A stretch of DNA of 64,000 nt. It comes from Plantago major (taxonomy: Eukaryota > Streptophyta > Magnoliopsida > Lamiales > Plantaginaceae). The stretch is taken from positions 48,778,677 through 48,842,676 of the forward strand of contig CM048839.1 in the NCBI GenBank assembly GCA_026545765.1, written 5' to 3'. The notes under the pieces were generated by a model that saw only the letters and a program-made list of their open reading frames with translations, was not told the DNA's origin and did not search any database. How positions within the stretch are numbered: the first letter of the stretch is position 1; each line of letters opens with the position of its first letter. The translations under genes and the position numbers were made by a program. Below, piece after piece: positions 34,985-47,929 of this stretch.

Positions 34985-37900
34985 CTAGGACAATGGAACA
35001 AAATTACGAGCACCAACAAAAAACTCCACATCTAAGAATTCTTGAGGAGTAAACTTAGCAGCCTCTTGTGATGAAATCTTCTTATGTCCATCCCAAGTCA
35101 CCCTTCGACTCAAACTAGCACCTGGACCCTTATTATTGACCTCGGCATAATAACACGTGTCAAGGTGCGCGGTCGTCTGATTCCAAGGTGCCCACCCCGC
35201 TGGGTCAATCACAACATCTAGGTACGAGTTCATGATGACGGTTGTTGAGTATGGCTTCCAGGGACGTCCGAGGTAAGACTTGTATGAGTTGTCCATGATA
35301 GGATACCTGACATCTGGAATAATGCGACAATCAAGTAGGATGAGGCCTGATGTCTCGTTCAAGGTTGTTTTTCCATTGGCCGTAACCATGCACCGTCTTC
35401 CCACATCCGATGGCTTTCGTATCAACAGGGTGCAATTCTGGAGCACTGCCTCTGCATTTCCGAAGACGAAGTCAACAGTGCCACTAATGGTGCAGTCACG
35501 ATAGTATTGGCGATAAGTTTGGGTGTAGAGAGTATCCTGCATCCATGTTTTGGTCAAAATGTTAAGGTGAAGAGAGTCGACTGAGGGTTATGTGGTAAAA
35601 ATCTTGGTTTCAGAATATGTATGTAATTCTTGAAAATAATGAAACATCACATGATCCTTTACTTTGTTTTAATTGTATTGTCTTAGAATATAAATTCAAA
35701 AATCATGAATTAGTAAAAACCTCCATATTTTTGGTGAATTCCATGTTCATGTCATCCCGATGAGCTGAAAAACTAATACGTGTCACAACTTTTTCGGTCA
35801 ACTACATAAAGGACTTAAAAATATGTCCATGAGCAATCGAGTGAATCAATAGAAAATTTGGACAAATAATATACTCCCCCTTCTTTCTAAAAGTTTACTT
35901 TTTAACATTTCATAAATTTTTTTAAAGTTTAACATTTCCTTTTTTGGATTCACTATCTTTACTTATTAATTTTTTAAACACTCTCCTTTAATATTTTATC
36001 TATTCCCTCACTTACTTTTCCTATTATTTATCTTACTTTTTACCACTTACTTAATATTTTATTTCATTTTCTTATAATTTACACAAAATCAAAATGTAAA
36101 CCTTGTAAAATAACGGAGGGATTAATACGGATTACGTGGACTTCCATAATAGCCTAAAATCCTAGATGTTTCGTGTATCTTACGCTAGCAAAAGATATTA
36201 TATTCCTAGAAAAAAAGGAGTGTGACAAATTGTTTAATCACGGTATATATATAAGTGGACAACTATTGAAGTTGTGCAATTGAATATTTAATTTAAGTTA
36301 AATTGAACCGATTTATAATATATATGTAAATTAAACTTTAATTATAAAAAACAATATGTATTATTCATTCTAATTATAAGCCCTAATGCAACTACAACAA
36401 AATCAATTCATCGTGGAAAAAAACTCGATTTGTCTTCTCCAATTAAATTTCAAGCCATAAATCAAGCACAATAAAATCAGTTCATCATTAAAAAAAGCCA
36501 CTCAATATATATTCTCCAATTAAAATCAAAGTCCTAATTCAATATCAGAAACAACTTCATATATTTTTTTCTATTATTTATAACTACAAGCCATAATAAC
36601 ACGCGTAGCGTGTTCTTACGTTATAGTGTGTTTATAATCTGTATAATAATCTAAAAGATTGGGGCCAACTTGGAAATCTAATATTATTAAAATTCTGAAA
36701 GTGGAATGAGTTTGAAACTAATGTGCACACAAACACCGGCATGCATAAACTAATATACTTATAATGCTTTGATTTAGTATGATTACAAGATTTGTATTAA
36801 AATTAAATTGGCAATGTCTATTTTAACTAACCTAATTATAAGTTGAAAGTTACAACATCAAAGTAATTTTACCATAGTGTACACTTCGGTTGGAGATCAT
36901 GGACATATATATTTTTTTAATTTCTTTTTTAGAGGTCAAAATCAGTTGAATTGGTTCAAATTCGACCAATTGGTATGACAACTTTTGGGTAGTTTGCTTT
37001 TAGATATTCATCATATGCTTTAATGAATGGAGATCTGAATGCATTTTCCCTTCATATTGTAAAGTAAGAATCCAATGAGTTAACCTGGTACCCATCCATT
37101 TGACAGTTATAGAAGATGGATTTGTCGCTTGCGACTCGGAGGGCAACTGCTTGCCCCATGTCTACTCCAGCAGTGTTTTCGAATCCCATTCCCTTGGCTA
37201 TGAAATTGTCTCCCTCAATCACTACACCACATTAGAGACGATCCATAGATATGGGTCGTTTGAAATAGGGTGTGTAAATATAGAGTGAGAATAATTAATT
37301 CGATCAAATGTGCAATTGAAATAGCTAATAAGATTAATGGAACATACCAACTGTTGCTGTTAACTGTGTGCCCAAGTTATTGTTACCCTTGTGGCTCTTG
37401 TTACCTGTAATCTTTGTTTTCGTTGGACCATCTCCAATGAAAGCGATGTTCAGCATTGTCAAATTGACCGTAACATACTCTTTATACACCCCTTGCTTAA
37501 TATGAATGACAAATCTTTTATCACTAAATCGAGGAACATGTTCAAGAGCTTCATTGATTGTCTTATAGTGCCCTGAGCCGTCTTGTGCAACTATCAAATC
37601 TGGCTTACTTTTGTGCAGGGTATCATCATCAAGCCGATGTGCTCTTCTATAACCTTCTTCGGCCCAAGTGTTTTTTTTCTCAACGAGCCGTCTATTAGGT
37701 TTTGGTTCACTAGCTGACAAAGATTTGGAAAAGACATTGACCAAGGCAAGGCTGTTGATTGTTATTTCACGAGTGACCTGCAACATATTTTGCATTCCCA
37801 AACGAGCCTCTTCTTCTGCATTCTCAAAGTAATCTAGACACGTTTCTTGGTACGTTAAGGCACCGGTGAGCCAAGTCTTGAGGTCATTTGTGAATGTTTT

Positions 37901-38320
37901 GAGATTGTTGATATCAAAAGAATCCAACAGAGTGAAAGTTCTGTTGAGATCATATATGGAGTCATCTAGAAGCTTTTGACATGACTTATAGGCTTGAATG
38001 GTGTTGGGGTCCGTTTGGATAGAAATTGTTTGATTAATAGCATTGGTAAGCTTTTCGATGGCGAGTTGGAAAGTTACTTCGATCAAGGATCTTGGGTTGG
38101 AGGTGTTCTTTGCCCCAGATAGGGTGTTAATGCATGTTTGTTCATAATATGTATCATGGCACAGGTGTACAACGTATTTGGTTGATATATCTTTGGCGGG
38201 TTCATCGCTTGGTTGGCTACTTCGATAAGCCTCATGGATGACAGTCGCGACAACTGCAAGGACCACCAAAGCTATGAGAAATGCAGACCCTCCAATGATG
38301 GTCGCTTTTCTCATAACCAT
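34985..38320 (-). CDS. Pectin methylesterase with inhibitor domain (PME2), complete, 3 exons, 553 aa
   Basis: Exons 38320-37348, 37221-37085 and 35536-34985 give 1662 bp in phase. Residues 6-28 form a signal anchor ([20 protein letters not shown]). The PMEI domain has [35 protein letters not shown] and [17 protein letters not shown] processing motif RRLV is at 210-213. The CE8 domain keeps Gln348 (GQAVALR), Gln370 and Asp371 (GYQ, DTLY), Asp392 (DFVFG), Arg461 and Trp463 (LGRPW). The second intron, 1548 bp, falls exactly between catalytic Gln370 and Asp371; PME1 and PME3 lack an intron there. The protein is most like PME3 in this window. Active enzyme expected; wall target tissue unknown. Confidence 0.94.
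35874..36121. mobile_element. Stowaway-like MITE in PME2 intron 2
   Basis: Left TACTCCCCCTTC and inverted right TAATCCCTCCGTT, with inner GTTTACTTTT against GTTTACATTTT. The TA duplication is imperfect. Confidence 0.5.
36236..36650 (+). repeat. Dispersed repeat, copy 1 (also at 59600-60165)
   Basis: Shares TATATATAAGTG, TTAAATTGAACCGATTT, AAAATCAATTCATC and AACGTTATA-like segments in order with the second copy. Near its end ACACGCGTAGCGTGT is a perfect hairpin. Class unresolved; a Helitron-type end is possible but the CTRR terminus is not convincing. Confidence 0.5.
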
Positions 38321-39285
38321 ATTGTCACTCCTTGGTTATGACATCTAATATTTTGGACAAGAGTTCTTGGTGGTTTGGAATATGCCCTACATTTTTGCTT
38401 CTTGTTTGAGGAATCTCTTGGAAAATAATAAGATGTTATTGTTTATGTGTTTAAAGGGGTGGCAGGACTTAAATGTTGGCACCAAATAATGTGGGGTGTA
38501 TGTTAAATTAGCTGAGGCTAAAGATAGAATGTATCGGGATTTGACAATTTTAAAATTTTGTCAAGGTATGAATTCTTCAGATAAGTTTGCAATATACAAA
38601 GTTGGGAAAACATGAGTCATGAACTATTGAACTACTTATTTCTTGTCCTAGATTTGCAAATCGATGAATATAATGGGGTAAACTGCATAATTCCCGAGTT
38701 ATTCATAAGTAGCAACAAACCCCTTAAATTATTAAAACTGCATCAACCCCCTCAGTTATATGAAAAGTAAGCGTGAAACCCTGACGGATTTTGTGTACGG
38801 GGGTCCTCTTGCAACTTGATTACAATTGAGGGGTTTTGTTACCCTTATTTGTTTTTGAGAAAATTTTAATCTACACACAAACCTTTCAAGCGAATTTGAA
38901 GTTACATACAAACCTTTAATTTTTTTCATTCGACACTTAAACCTTAGTCAACGTATCAAGTCAACACAAATGTCACGACGGTGTTAGAATCAATTTTGAG
39001 GTAGTCATGTTACTTTTCAATTCAATCTTCATACCAATTTATACAACACATGCATGAGCATGACCAAATACACTCTTAAATCTACACATGAACATAAAAG
39101 CAGAAAGAGAAGGGCAAATCACAGTAGGATAGCATAAAATTCCTGGTGTGAATTAGCATATTAGTTAGAAATAATATATATAAATCAGAAATCAAATACT
39201 TACCTGAACAAAAACAGAAAGAGCCTAATTAGATTCAAAGCCGAACCATGTCGTCAAGAATAAGAAGATTATAAAAGATGAGAGA
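38321..39285. other. PME2 upstream region
   Basis: Contains decayed repeat DNA at 38690-39110 (phrases such as CAACCCCCTCAGTTAT). No gene and no clear TATA box for PME2 seen. Confidence 0.4.
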
Positions 39286-39347
39286 GAAAGGTAGAGAGAG
39301 AAATATTAGGGATTCTAGAGTCCCTTTCATTCGGAAAAATCTGATCG

Positions 39348-41662
39348 GTGGAAAATCCTTCCGAGAGCAAGATGGAAGCGCAGGCAATCGACAAAACTGG
39401 GAGACATCATAGAGATAGAAGGTATGAAGGAGGCATTGAACAAATGGGAATGCAAAGAATGGCTCAGCAGGAAAGGGGAATCGACGAAGGAGGAGAATGG
39501 CAATTAGTGGTGAATCGGAGGTATAGGAATGCAACAAAGGCGGAGATGATAAGCAACAGAACCTTGAATGAAAAGTTTTTGAATATGTATATTTCAAACT
39601 TCCCAGATTCTTGTAATGAAGCATTTCTGCGGGAGGAGTTAAACAGAGTAGGGATAGTCAAGAGTCTGGTGATACCAAATAAGAAGAACAAAGAAGGAAA
39701 ATGTTTTGCCTTTGCCCGTTTTGAGAAGACCAGAGAGGAAGAGGTGTTAATCAACAGGGTGAAAAATTTATGGATTGGAAGTTACAAGGTGCTGGCGAAT
39801 GTGGCGAAATTTGACAAAGCGAAGGACATCAGAGAGCCGAGGGAAATGCACAGGGGGAGTTGGGCAGGTCAGACTGAACCAAATAGGAGACAGAGGTTCG
39901 AGTGGAAGTGGAAAGGGGAAACCAGGGCGCAAAAGCAACTTGTGATAAAGAATGGACCTGTTAAGTTCAAAGAAGACAGCCAGCTATGGTGGAAAAATAT
40001 AGAAGCAGGGAGGCACTACAATGGAGATCAGTAGGACATAAAGGAATCAATACTACAGTGAAAGAGAATTTTCAGGAGGAAGGAGAAAGCACGTTGCAAA
40101 TTCAGAAGCAGATGATAAACAGGGAGATAAGGAAGGTGGGCGAGAAGGAAGATGAGAGGGGGAGTATGATACCAGTGGAACCAATGAAGTATGGACTAAT
40201 AGGGAAATTGAGAAGGAAATTGGATATAGCTCAACTGGGAGACTTGCTGGAAGTGAATGGACATCGGGGTTTTAGTATTGGAAAACTTAACAAGGATGAG
40301 TGGTTTATTGATCATAAGGATGATGAGAGGAAAAGAAAGCTGCTTGAGGAGGATACCGAGTGGCTGGAACAATGGTTCGAGATGCTGAGAAGATGGGAGA
40401 AATCAGACTTGAATGGTAGAAGGCAAGTGTGGGTGAGTGTGTATGGGATGCCACCACATGGATGGTCCAATGAAAAATTCAGAAATATTGGGAGTAGAGT
40501 GGGGAAGGTGATGGAAATACATAAGGAAACACTGGAGAAAGTTGATATGAGAAAAGGGATGATTTTGATTGAAACACCTTATTTTGAGATAATAAGGAAA
40601 AAAGTGTTAATTCAGATTGTTGGAGAGATGTTCGAGGTTAATATTGTGGAGGAACTAAGTTGTGGGGAGGTACAGATGCAAAGGAGTATTAATATGGATG
40701 ATCCAAGGAAACAGGATATGGGCAGGGACCAATTATTTACAGGAAAATCATCTGATGAATGCAATGACGATGATGAAGAGGACAACGTTTGGAGTGAAGA
40801 TGATGGGGCATTGGAGGATTTGAATATGACATATGAAGAGTTCGTTCCAGAAACACCATTGGATCATTTGAAGGAGGAAGGTGAAATTGGAGAAGAGAAT
40901 AAAAGGAACCAGGCTGATGAAAAGGAGGGAGTAATTGAACATCTGGAGAATGAAAGAGACCCAAAAGGAAAAGTTAGTGAAGAGACCGAGGTGGATAAAA
41001 GTGAGGGAGAGGAAAGATTAGTGGATAATGGAAAAGATTGTGAGATGCAGCAGGTTTTGATTGAAAATGGGAGTGAGAATAAGGATGAAAAGGTGATGAG
41101 TGAGTCAGAGAAGGATAAGGCAGAGAGTAAAGACAAGGAAATTCTGGATAAGCAAGTGGAGGAAGTAGGAGTACAAAACTCTGACCCTTTTGACTTAGGT
41201 CCAATAATTGATAAAATCTGTGAAAATGTGAAAATAATGAGGAATGGAAAATCTGGAACACAAAAAGGTAATGCTTCGAGGCAAAAGCAGAGGTTTACGG
41301 AATGGAGGGATTTTGTGAGGCATTTAAACAGTGGAGACAAACGGATTACTAATGTGAAAGGAATAAGGAGGAGGAAACCGAAAAGGGGCTCGAAGAAAAA
41401 AAGCAAGTTTGGAACTCAAATAGATGGAGGGGATCAGCCGTCCAATAGCCAAATTGAAGCATGCAATAGTAGAGTGGAGAAAGGGTCGAGTTGTGAAGAA
41501 GCAACAAAACTGGCTGAAAAGGGAATGAAATTGGGGTTGTTGAGCAAAGAAAATGTTGACAAGGCAAAGACTAACTTTCAAGAGTGGGAAGAGAGAGATA
41601 GAGGACTAAAAGATAAAACATTGATAGCAAGAGGTAATGGAGGTGAAGATCCTAAGTTATAA
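39348..41662 (+). pseudogene. LINE ORF1 (RRM protein), one frameshift
   Basis: ORF1 proteins of plant L1 elements bind the element's RNA. The first frame (39348-40034) carries an RNA-recognition motif: LNMYISNFPDSCNEAFLREE, then GKCFAFARFEK. Just after it the coding continues in another frame (39986-41662) with a DUF4283-like stretch (VWVSVYGMPPHGWSNEKFRN, GRVMEIHKE-type) and a long acidic/basic, Glu-Lys-rich tail. One indel near 39985-40034, close to an A5 run, would join them into about 760 residues. The last 26 bp overlap the ORF2 start. Whether the shift is a lesion or programmed is not decidable here; a lesion is likelier. Confidence 0.7.
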
Positions 41663-44600
41663 TATTAGAGGTTTAGGAGGCATATTGAAGAAAAAAGAAA
41701 TAAGAGAGGTAATAGAAAAAGAGAGAGTTGATTTTGTATGCATTCAAGAAACGAAGAAAGATGCAATTGATAGAAAATTAGTGGAATCAATTTGGAGATA
41801 TGGTGAGGTGGATTGGGTGTATGCGGGCGCTATGGGGAAATCCGGGGGTTGTTGAGTATGTGGAAGAAGGATTGTTTTGAAAAAGTGGAGTTTTGGGGAG
41901 AGGATGGTGTTTTGGGAGTTAGGGGTAGTTGGAGAGGAGAAGATGTGGAGATTGTGAATGTTTATGCACCGTGTGTTGATTCGAAGAAAGAAGAGCTATG
42001 TAAAGTGATAGAAGGAAGAATAAAGGTGAGAAAGGAGGGTAAATGGTGTGTATTTGGGGACTTTAATGCGGTTCGAAGTGAAGATGAGAGGAGGGGAAAA
42101 GCGAGTGGGGGAAGAACAAGAAGCATGAGAATTTTCAATGATTTTATAAGGGAGGCGGAACTAATTGACATACCTCTTACAAGAAGGAAATTCACGTGGT
42201 ATAGAGGAAATGGGGAAAGTTGTAGTCGTTTGGACCGATTCCTCCTATCTCAAGAATGGATGAAGAAATGGCCGGATATGGTTCAAGTTGGACTTAAGAG
42301 GAGAATCTCCGACCATGTGGCTATCTTACTTAAAGTGGAGAGTAGGGATTGGGGTCCAAAGCCATTTAGATTTATCAATAGTTGGGTAAAAGAGAAGGAT
42401 TTCATGACAATAGTGGAAGACACATGGAAGAAGGAGGAAGTAAGAGGTTGGGGAGGTTTTGTATTGAAAGAAAAATTGAAAAGATTAAAAATCAGATTGA
42501 AGGAATGGCATGGAAAGGAGCAAGGGGGACTAGATAAAAAGATAGAAGATGTAACAATGCTAATTCAAGAGGAGGATGAGAGAATGGAACAAAATGTTGG
42601 AAGTGAAAGTAGTGGATTTCGGGAAGGGCCAGAAACTGAGAGTGAGCAGCGGACAAATACATTAAATGGGGAGCATCTGTTGAACGCAGACAGAGAAGCT
42701 GGCAGGCTGCCAGGTGTTGAGCAGGGGATAGAATTGGAATCTTTGACTATGGAGGTGGTACAAAGGAGCGGAAAGCTAGACACAAGGTCTGGTCATGTGG
42801 AGGCTAGTGGGGAAGTAGAAACTAAGCTGTCAACCGAGAATCTGGACAAACCTGGAGCAAAAAATGGGAACATAAATTTGAGAAGTGAACTGGAAAGATT
42901 GTTGAATATCAAAGAAAGTATCCGGTTCCAGCAAGCAAAAAAGAAATGGGTAAAAGAAGGTGATGCAAACACTAGCTTCTTTCATGGAGCAGTAGAACGG
43001 AGGGGAAGATTGAATAGGATGAGAGGAATAAGGATTAATGGAAAATGGCTTGAAGAAGTGGATGAAGTGAAAGGCGGAGTACATGAATATTTTGAAAACC
43101 ATTATCGAGAGAAGGAAGTGAGTAATGTCAAGGCACAAGGTTTGGAGGGTGAGAGGTTAAATGAAACTGAAAACAAGGAGATTGAAAAAATGTTCGGGGA
43201 GGAGGAAATAAAAAAGGCCATTTGGGAGTGTGGTGTAGATAAGAGCCCGGGACCGGATGGATTTAGGTCCCAAATTTTCAAGTCATGTTGGCATGTGGTC
43301 AAGAAAGAGGTACTTAGAGTATTCAAAGAATTTCACAAGAATGGGAAGCTTTGCAAAGGTATGAATAACACTTTCGTTACTCTTATCCCTAAAGTTGTAA
43401 ATCCCTTGAGCATTAGTGAGTTTAGGCCAATTTCGTTAGTGAGTAGTGTATATAAAATGATTGCAAAGGTGTTGGCTAGTAGGATTGGAGTAGTGCTTGA
43501 AAGGGTTATAGCCGAAAATCAATCGGCTTTCATAGGAAGAAGGAACATCTTGGATGGTGTTTTAATTGCAAATGAGGTTATCGATGAAGCCAAAAAGAAA
43601 AAGGAAAATATTTTTTTATTCAAAATCGATTTTTAAAAGGCTTATGATTCGGTACGATGGGAGTTCCTCTTTGATATGATGAAAGAATTGGGTTTTGGGG
43701 AGTTGTGTATAAAATGGGTCAAGAAATGTGTAACTAGTGCAACAATGTCAATTTTGATAAATGGGAGTCCAACAAAAGAATTTGGGATGGGAAGAGGGCT
43801 GAGACAAGGGGACCCTCTATCTCCATTTTTGTATTTAATTGTAGCGGAAGGGTTGAGTAGAATGTTAAAGAGAGCTTGCATTTTTGGAAATTATAAGCCA
43901 GTGCTAGTGGGTAAAGAAAAGGTACCTTTGTCACATTTGCAATTTGCGGATGACTCTTTGATAATGGGTGAGTGTTGTATGGAAAATTTTGAAACCATAA
44001 AGAGTGTCTTAAGATGTTTTGAACTTGTGTCCGGTTTGAAAATAAACTTTAAAAAAAGCATCCTTGTAGCAATTGGACCCGAAAGTGAGAAAGTGGAAGA
44101 ATGGGCGGATTATCTCAATTGTGAAACGGGGTCGCTCCCTTTCAATTATTTGGGGCTGCCGGTAGGGGGGAAATCAAATGATAGGGGTTCTTGGAAAAAA
44201 GTGAAAGAAAAATTTGAGAAAAGGCTTGGGGTGTGGGAAAATAAATTTTTGTCGCTTGGGGGAAGAATTGTTCTTACAAATGCGGTGCTAAATGCATTGC
44301 CTATGTATTATTTCTCTTTCTTCAAAGCGCCTCAATCAATTTTGAAAGAACTTAGAGGGATGCAAAGGCATTTTATTTGGGGAGGAAAAATTGAAATAAC
44401 AAAAGAAGGATAGCTTGGGTAAAATGGGAACGAGTTTGTGAGGCAAAAGAAGATGGGGGCCTTGGCATACAAGATTTAAAATCGTCCAATCTAGCCTTGC
44501 TTGGTAGATGGGTTTGGAGATTGTTAGAAGGTGGGAATGAACTTTGGAAGAGGGTTCTTGTGTCAAAATATGGCAATTTTTGGGATAATGTTGAAAGAAA

Positions 44601-45584
44601 AGAAAATGGGAGTAGAACAACAGGTCATTGGTCAAGTTGGTGGAGGGGTCTTGTTAGTGTAGTGGGTGGTAAGGATTGGTTTGTAAAGAAGTGTAGAAAA
44701 GTGATAGGAGAAGGGAGTAGTACTCAACTTTGGGAAGATGATTTGGGTAGTTTTCAAGGTAAATTAAAAGATCTATACCCTAGATTGTACAGGCTTGAAA
44801 AGAATAAAGAGTGTTTGATAAAAGAGAGGATGAGGGGGTTGGGAAATAACACTTGTTTTGAATGGAATTGGAGTAGAGAGTTGTTAGATAGGGAAGAATG
44901 TGTGGTTAAGGAGTTGGAAATACAAAAATTGAATACCATTTTGATAAAGGAGAATGAACCGGATACATGGGTTTGGATGGGTGAAAAAGAGGAAAAATAT
45001 TCAACAAAGGAAGGGTACTGGGAATTGAATAAAAAGGAAAAGGAAAATCCTATGAAAAAATGGGCAAAAATTGTTTGGAACAAGTGGGTACCGACCAAGG
45101 TTTGTGCTTTTGTGTGGAAGATGGTGCAAATTAAAATACCTTCCAAAGTGAACTTGAAGAAAAGAGGAATTTTTATGAATGATGAAAATCTTTGTTGTAA
45201 AAAATGTGTAGGGAAGGTAGAGGATTCTTGGCATATTTTCGGAGAGTGTGTCTTTGCAAGAAAAGTGTGGGATCTAGTGTATAATTGGGTTGGAGTAGAG
45301 TTTGATTTAGGAGCTAGTGTGGAAGAATTTTCAGAAATTCATGATAAAGTAAGTCCTAGAAAGGGGACTAACCTGTGGTTTGTGTTTTGGCATGCAACTG
45401 TGTGGAATATTTGGATAGCAAGAAATGAAAGAATTTACAAAGATGAAATATGTACCCCTTGGCAAGTTTTTGAAAAATAAAAATAAATTGTTGGTTTTGG
45501 CTTAAAGGAAAAGGGGAGTTGGTCTCTTATAATAACATTGAATCCTGGTTTAGTGAGCCACTTATGTGCTTGGGGCTGGAGTAG
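41637..45584 (+). pseudogene. LINE ORF2 (AP endonuclease, reverse transcriptase, zf-RVT), broken
   Basis: The endonuclease starts MEVKILSYNIRGLGG and has CIQETKK, WCVFGDFNAVR and ISDHVAILL. RT follows: DKSPGPDGF, FRPISLVSSVYKMIAKVLA, GRGLRQGDPLSPFLYLI and FADD. The C-terminal zf-RVT region is KVCAFVWKMVQIKIPSKVNL, then CCKKC and WHIFGEC. Breaks: one lost G in a G5 run at 41844-41848, a GAA-to-TAA-type stop at 43634-43636 in the otherwise standard KIDFEKAYDS motif, a shift at about 44396-44403, and a lost A near 45473-45477. A roughly 95-residue Glu/Ser-rich linker (about 42590-42880) sits between endonuclease and RT. No RNase H domain seen. Confidence 0.85.
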
Positions 45585-46859
45585 GTATCGGTGCGTTTCT
45601 GTAGGGTGTACAGGTACAGGCAACAGAAGGAAATGGCGCGTGTCATAGCTGGAGCTGTTGGCGCTTGATAAGAAGACTGAGCAAATTGTTGGGACTGTAA
45701 AAAGGAGACAAATTGATGGTGATGGCACGTGGAAGCATGACAATGCTAATAGGACAAGAAGGGATGGAGAAGCATGGAGACAAATTGATGGATTGATGGT
45801 GATGGCACGTGAATGGGGTCTAATGGAATAGCAAAATGAAAGGAGAAAAAGACAACATTAATGATGGCATGCTGCATGAGCCAAGAAGAAGCAATTTGAT
45901 GCTGTTAGTTTCTTTTCTCTCTTTATATCATTTTGGTTATTAATTTTGGGGTCTACTTTAGCATCTTGAAATCTTCTTGCTCCTCACAAAGAACTGATTA
46001 CATTGGAAAAGGAAGTTTGGTTTTGTTTTGCTGTAGGTTGAGAAGGATGACTGGGGGAACTTGTAAAAATAATTATTATCAAGTTGTAAATCGAGGAACT
46101 AGACCAATGTGATCTAGTTTTAAATATCTCGATGTGTCCCCTCTTGGCCTTGGTATACTGTGGAATTGATGGATTAAGACATGCTCCTACCTTGGAATTG
46201 ACGGTTTTGTGCCCTTGATCACATATTAAATTACTTGCCACTTGACTTGAAAGATAGCATAGGGTGGAGGAATGTGATTAAAAATGGGCCCGGAGTGGAT
46301 CTGTGGTGCTAGCCATCACCGTTGTCGTGTTGGACGTGGCCAGATACTATCCAAGATCGGCTTTCGAGTCGTGAGGGTTGATGGTTGCGTATTCCAAACC
46401 AACACGCTCAAAAGTGCGGACTTCGGTAAAACAGACACTACCGGTGTATCTTATGAATTGACGGTGCTCTTATGACTATTGGTGATGGATGGGCGTACTT
46501 GGATTCATGAAGAAGAGTTTGCCTCTCTTTCAATTCTTTTGGGAAATGTTTTAGTTAATAATTTTGATGTAAAACCTTTTGGAGGTTCATAGTTGTATTG
46601 GTTTGGACTTCGGTGTTGAATTCGGTCAATTGACCATGTAATTACATTTTTGAGCATTCCTTATGCTCTTCATGACTCTTATAATTAATAAAATTTTGCT
46701 GTTTAAAAAAAAAAAAAAAGATGAGAGATCCAAGTGTCGTAAAACTCAAAAAGAAGCAAGCATAGGAATAGACCAAAAGTACCCTTACTTAGCTTAGGAA
46801 CTTGAGGGTAAAATTGTCAAATCACTTAGTACCAAACCTTGAAAAACATACTCTCTTAT

Positions 46860-46876
46860 AATAGATAGATAGATAG

Positions 46877-46918
<42 letters not shown>

Positions 46919-46920
46919 TA
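46860..46920. repeat. (TAGA)n(TAA)n microsatellite
   Basis: About five TAGA units run into about fourteen TAA units. Confidence 0.95.
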
Positions 46921-46949
46921 AATACTTCCCTCCTATTTTTACTACATCC

Positions 46950-47330
46950 CTACAAGAATTCCGTCATATAAAATTAGCGACATATATCTAGCCATTGTTG
47001 ATCACTGAAGAATGGTTCTCGGTCAACAGACTAGCAATGGACGGATACCCAGTTCGCCTAAATCTGCACAAAAATCCAATCCTAATCCACCACGAATTGC
47101 CGACTGAAAGGTTAACCGTCTTAATAGCTATGGCAAATCCATTATGTCGCCAATATAATTTAATCGATAAATAAAGGTAAAATAAATTGAGAATTGGGAC
47201 GGATTCGATCATTGGTCTCTAATCCGTCATAAATGTAACGGCGTATTAGGTTATCTCCGTCGCATTTTGCAATGAGTAGCTAATTTAGAGAAAAATAAAA
47301 TTTCGTAGCTAATTTATTTGCGATCCCAAA
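46950..47330. mobile_element. Possible decayed CACTA-like element
   Basis: CCTACAAGAATTCCGTC at the left and repeated TAGCGAC, CTAATCCGTC and CTCCGTCGC motifs resemble the relic at 30943-31240. Ends and duplication not established. Confidence 0.3.
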
Positions 47331-47929
47331 TATATTGATGATAGGATACTTTAGTATCATGATAGCAATACATTTGAAAATTACAAGACTTTGAAGATAT
47401 AGTTTATGAAAGGTCGTTTGGCAACCATGCAAGTACAACTTGGTCAGTTTCCCTTCCAAATATTTTCTCTAGGGATGTGAGTTGCTAAAATCAAAAATTA
47501 ATTAATATGTAAATATCCAAGTGGATGACTCATTTCAAAATTATTGAGAAAAATACTCTTAACTTTATGGTTTGGGGATTGATATTGAGAGAAAGGTGCA
47601 CCTTATATTGTAATGTATGAAGTGATCCCTCATAACAATATTGTCATGAATGGTCATTAGGCCAACTACTTCAAATTTTACAATAAATTCTTCACCGCGA
47701 TCGTACTCTAGGACAATGTTAACAACCCATGGAACAAAAAAGGTAAAACATGTAAGCAAATCAAAGTCACAACAGATTTTCTACCGTCTGGTTAAGGCTC
47801 GATCGATTATTGACAACGACATCTCGACACGTGTCCGTTGTTCGATCGCCTAAACCGCTTTCTTTTGTCGCCCAACCATTCTTCCAGACGCTTCAACCGC
47901 TATTTTTTTTTTTTTTGAAACTATTAACT

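Larger units (their letters stand above)
39286..46719 (+). mobile_element. Full-length L1-type LINE, 7.4 kb
   Basis: The duplication AAAAGATGAGAGA is present before the element (39273-39285) and after its poly-A tail (GATGAGAGA at 46720-46728, the A's merging with the tail). It encodes ORF1 with an RNA-recognition motif and ORF2 with endonuclease, reverse transcriptase and a zinc-binding C-terminal domain. The length, the tail and both ORFs show a complete, not 5'-truncated, insertion. Frame breaks make it inactive as read. Confidence 0.9.

Noticed and set aside
36600..36616. Helitron 3' hairpin
   Set aside because: A hairpin is present but no CTRR end follows at the usual distance, so I did not call a Helitron.
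46860..46920. Repeat array as CRISPR-like
   Set aside because: It is a simple TAGA/TAA microsatellite without spacers, and the genome is a plant's.
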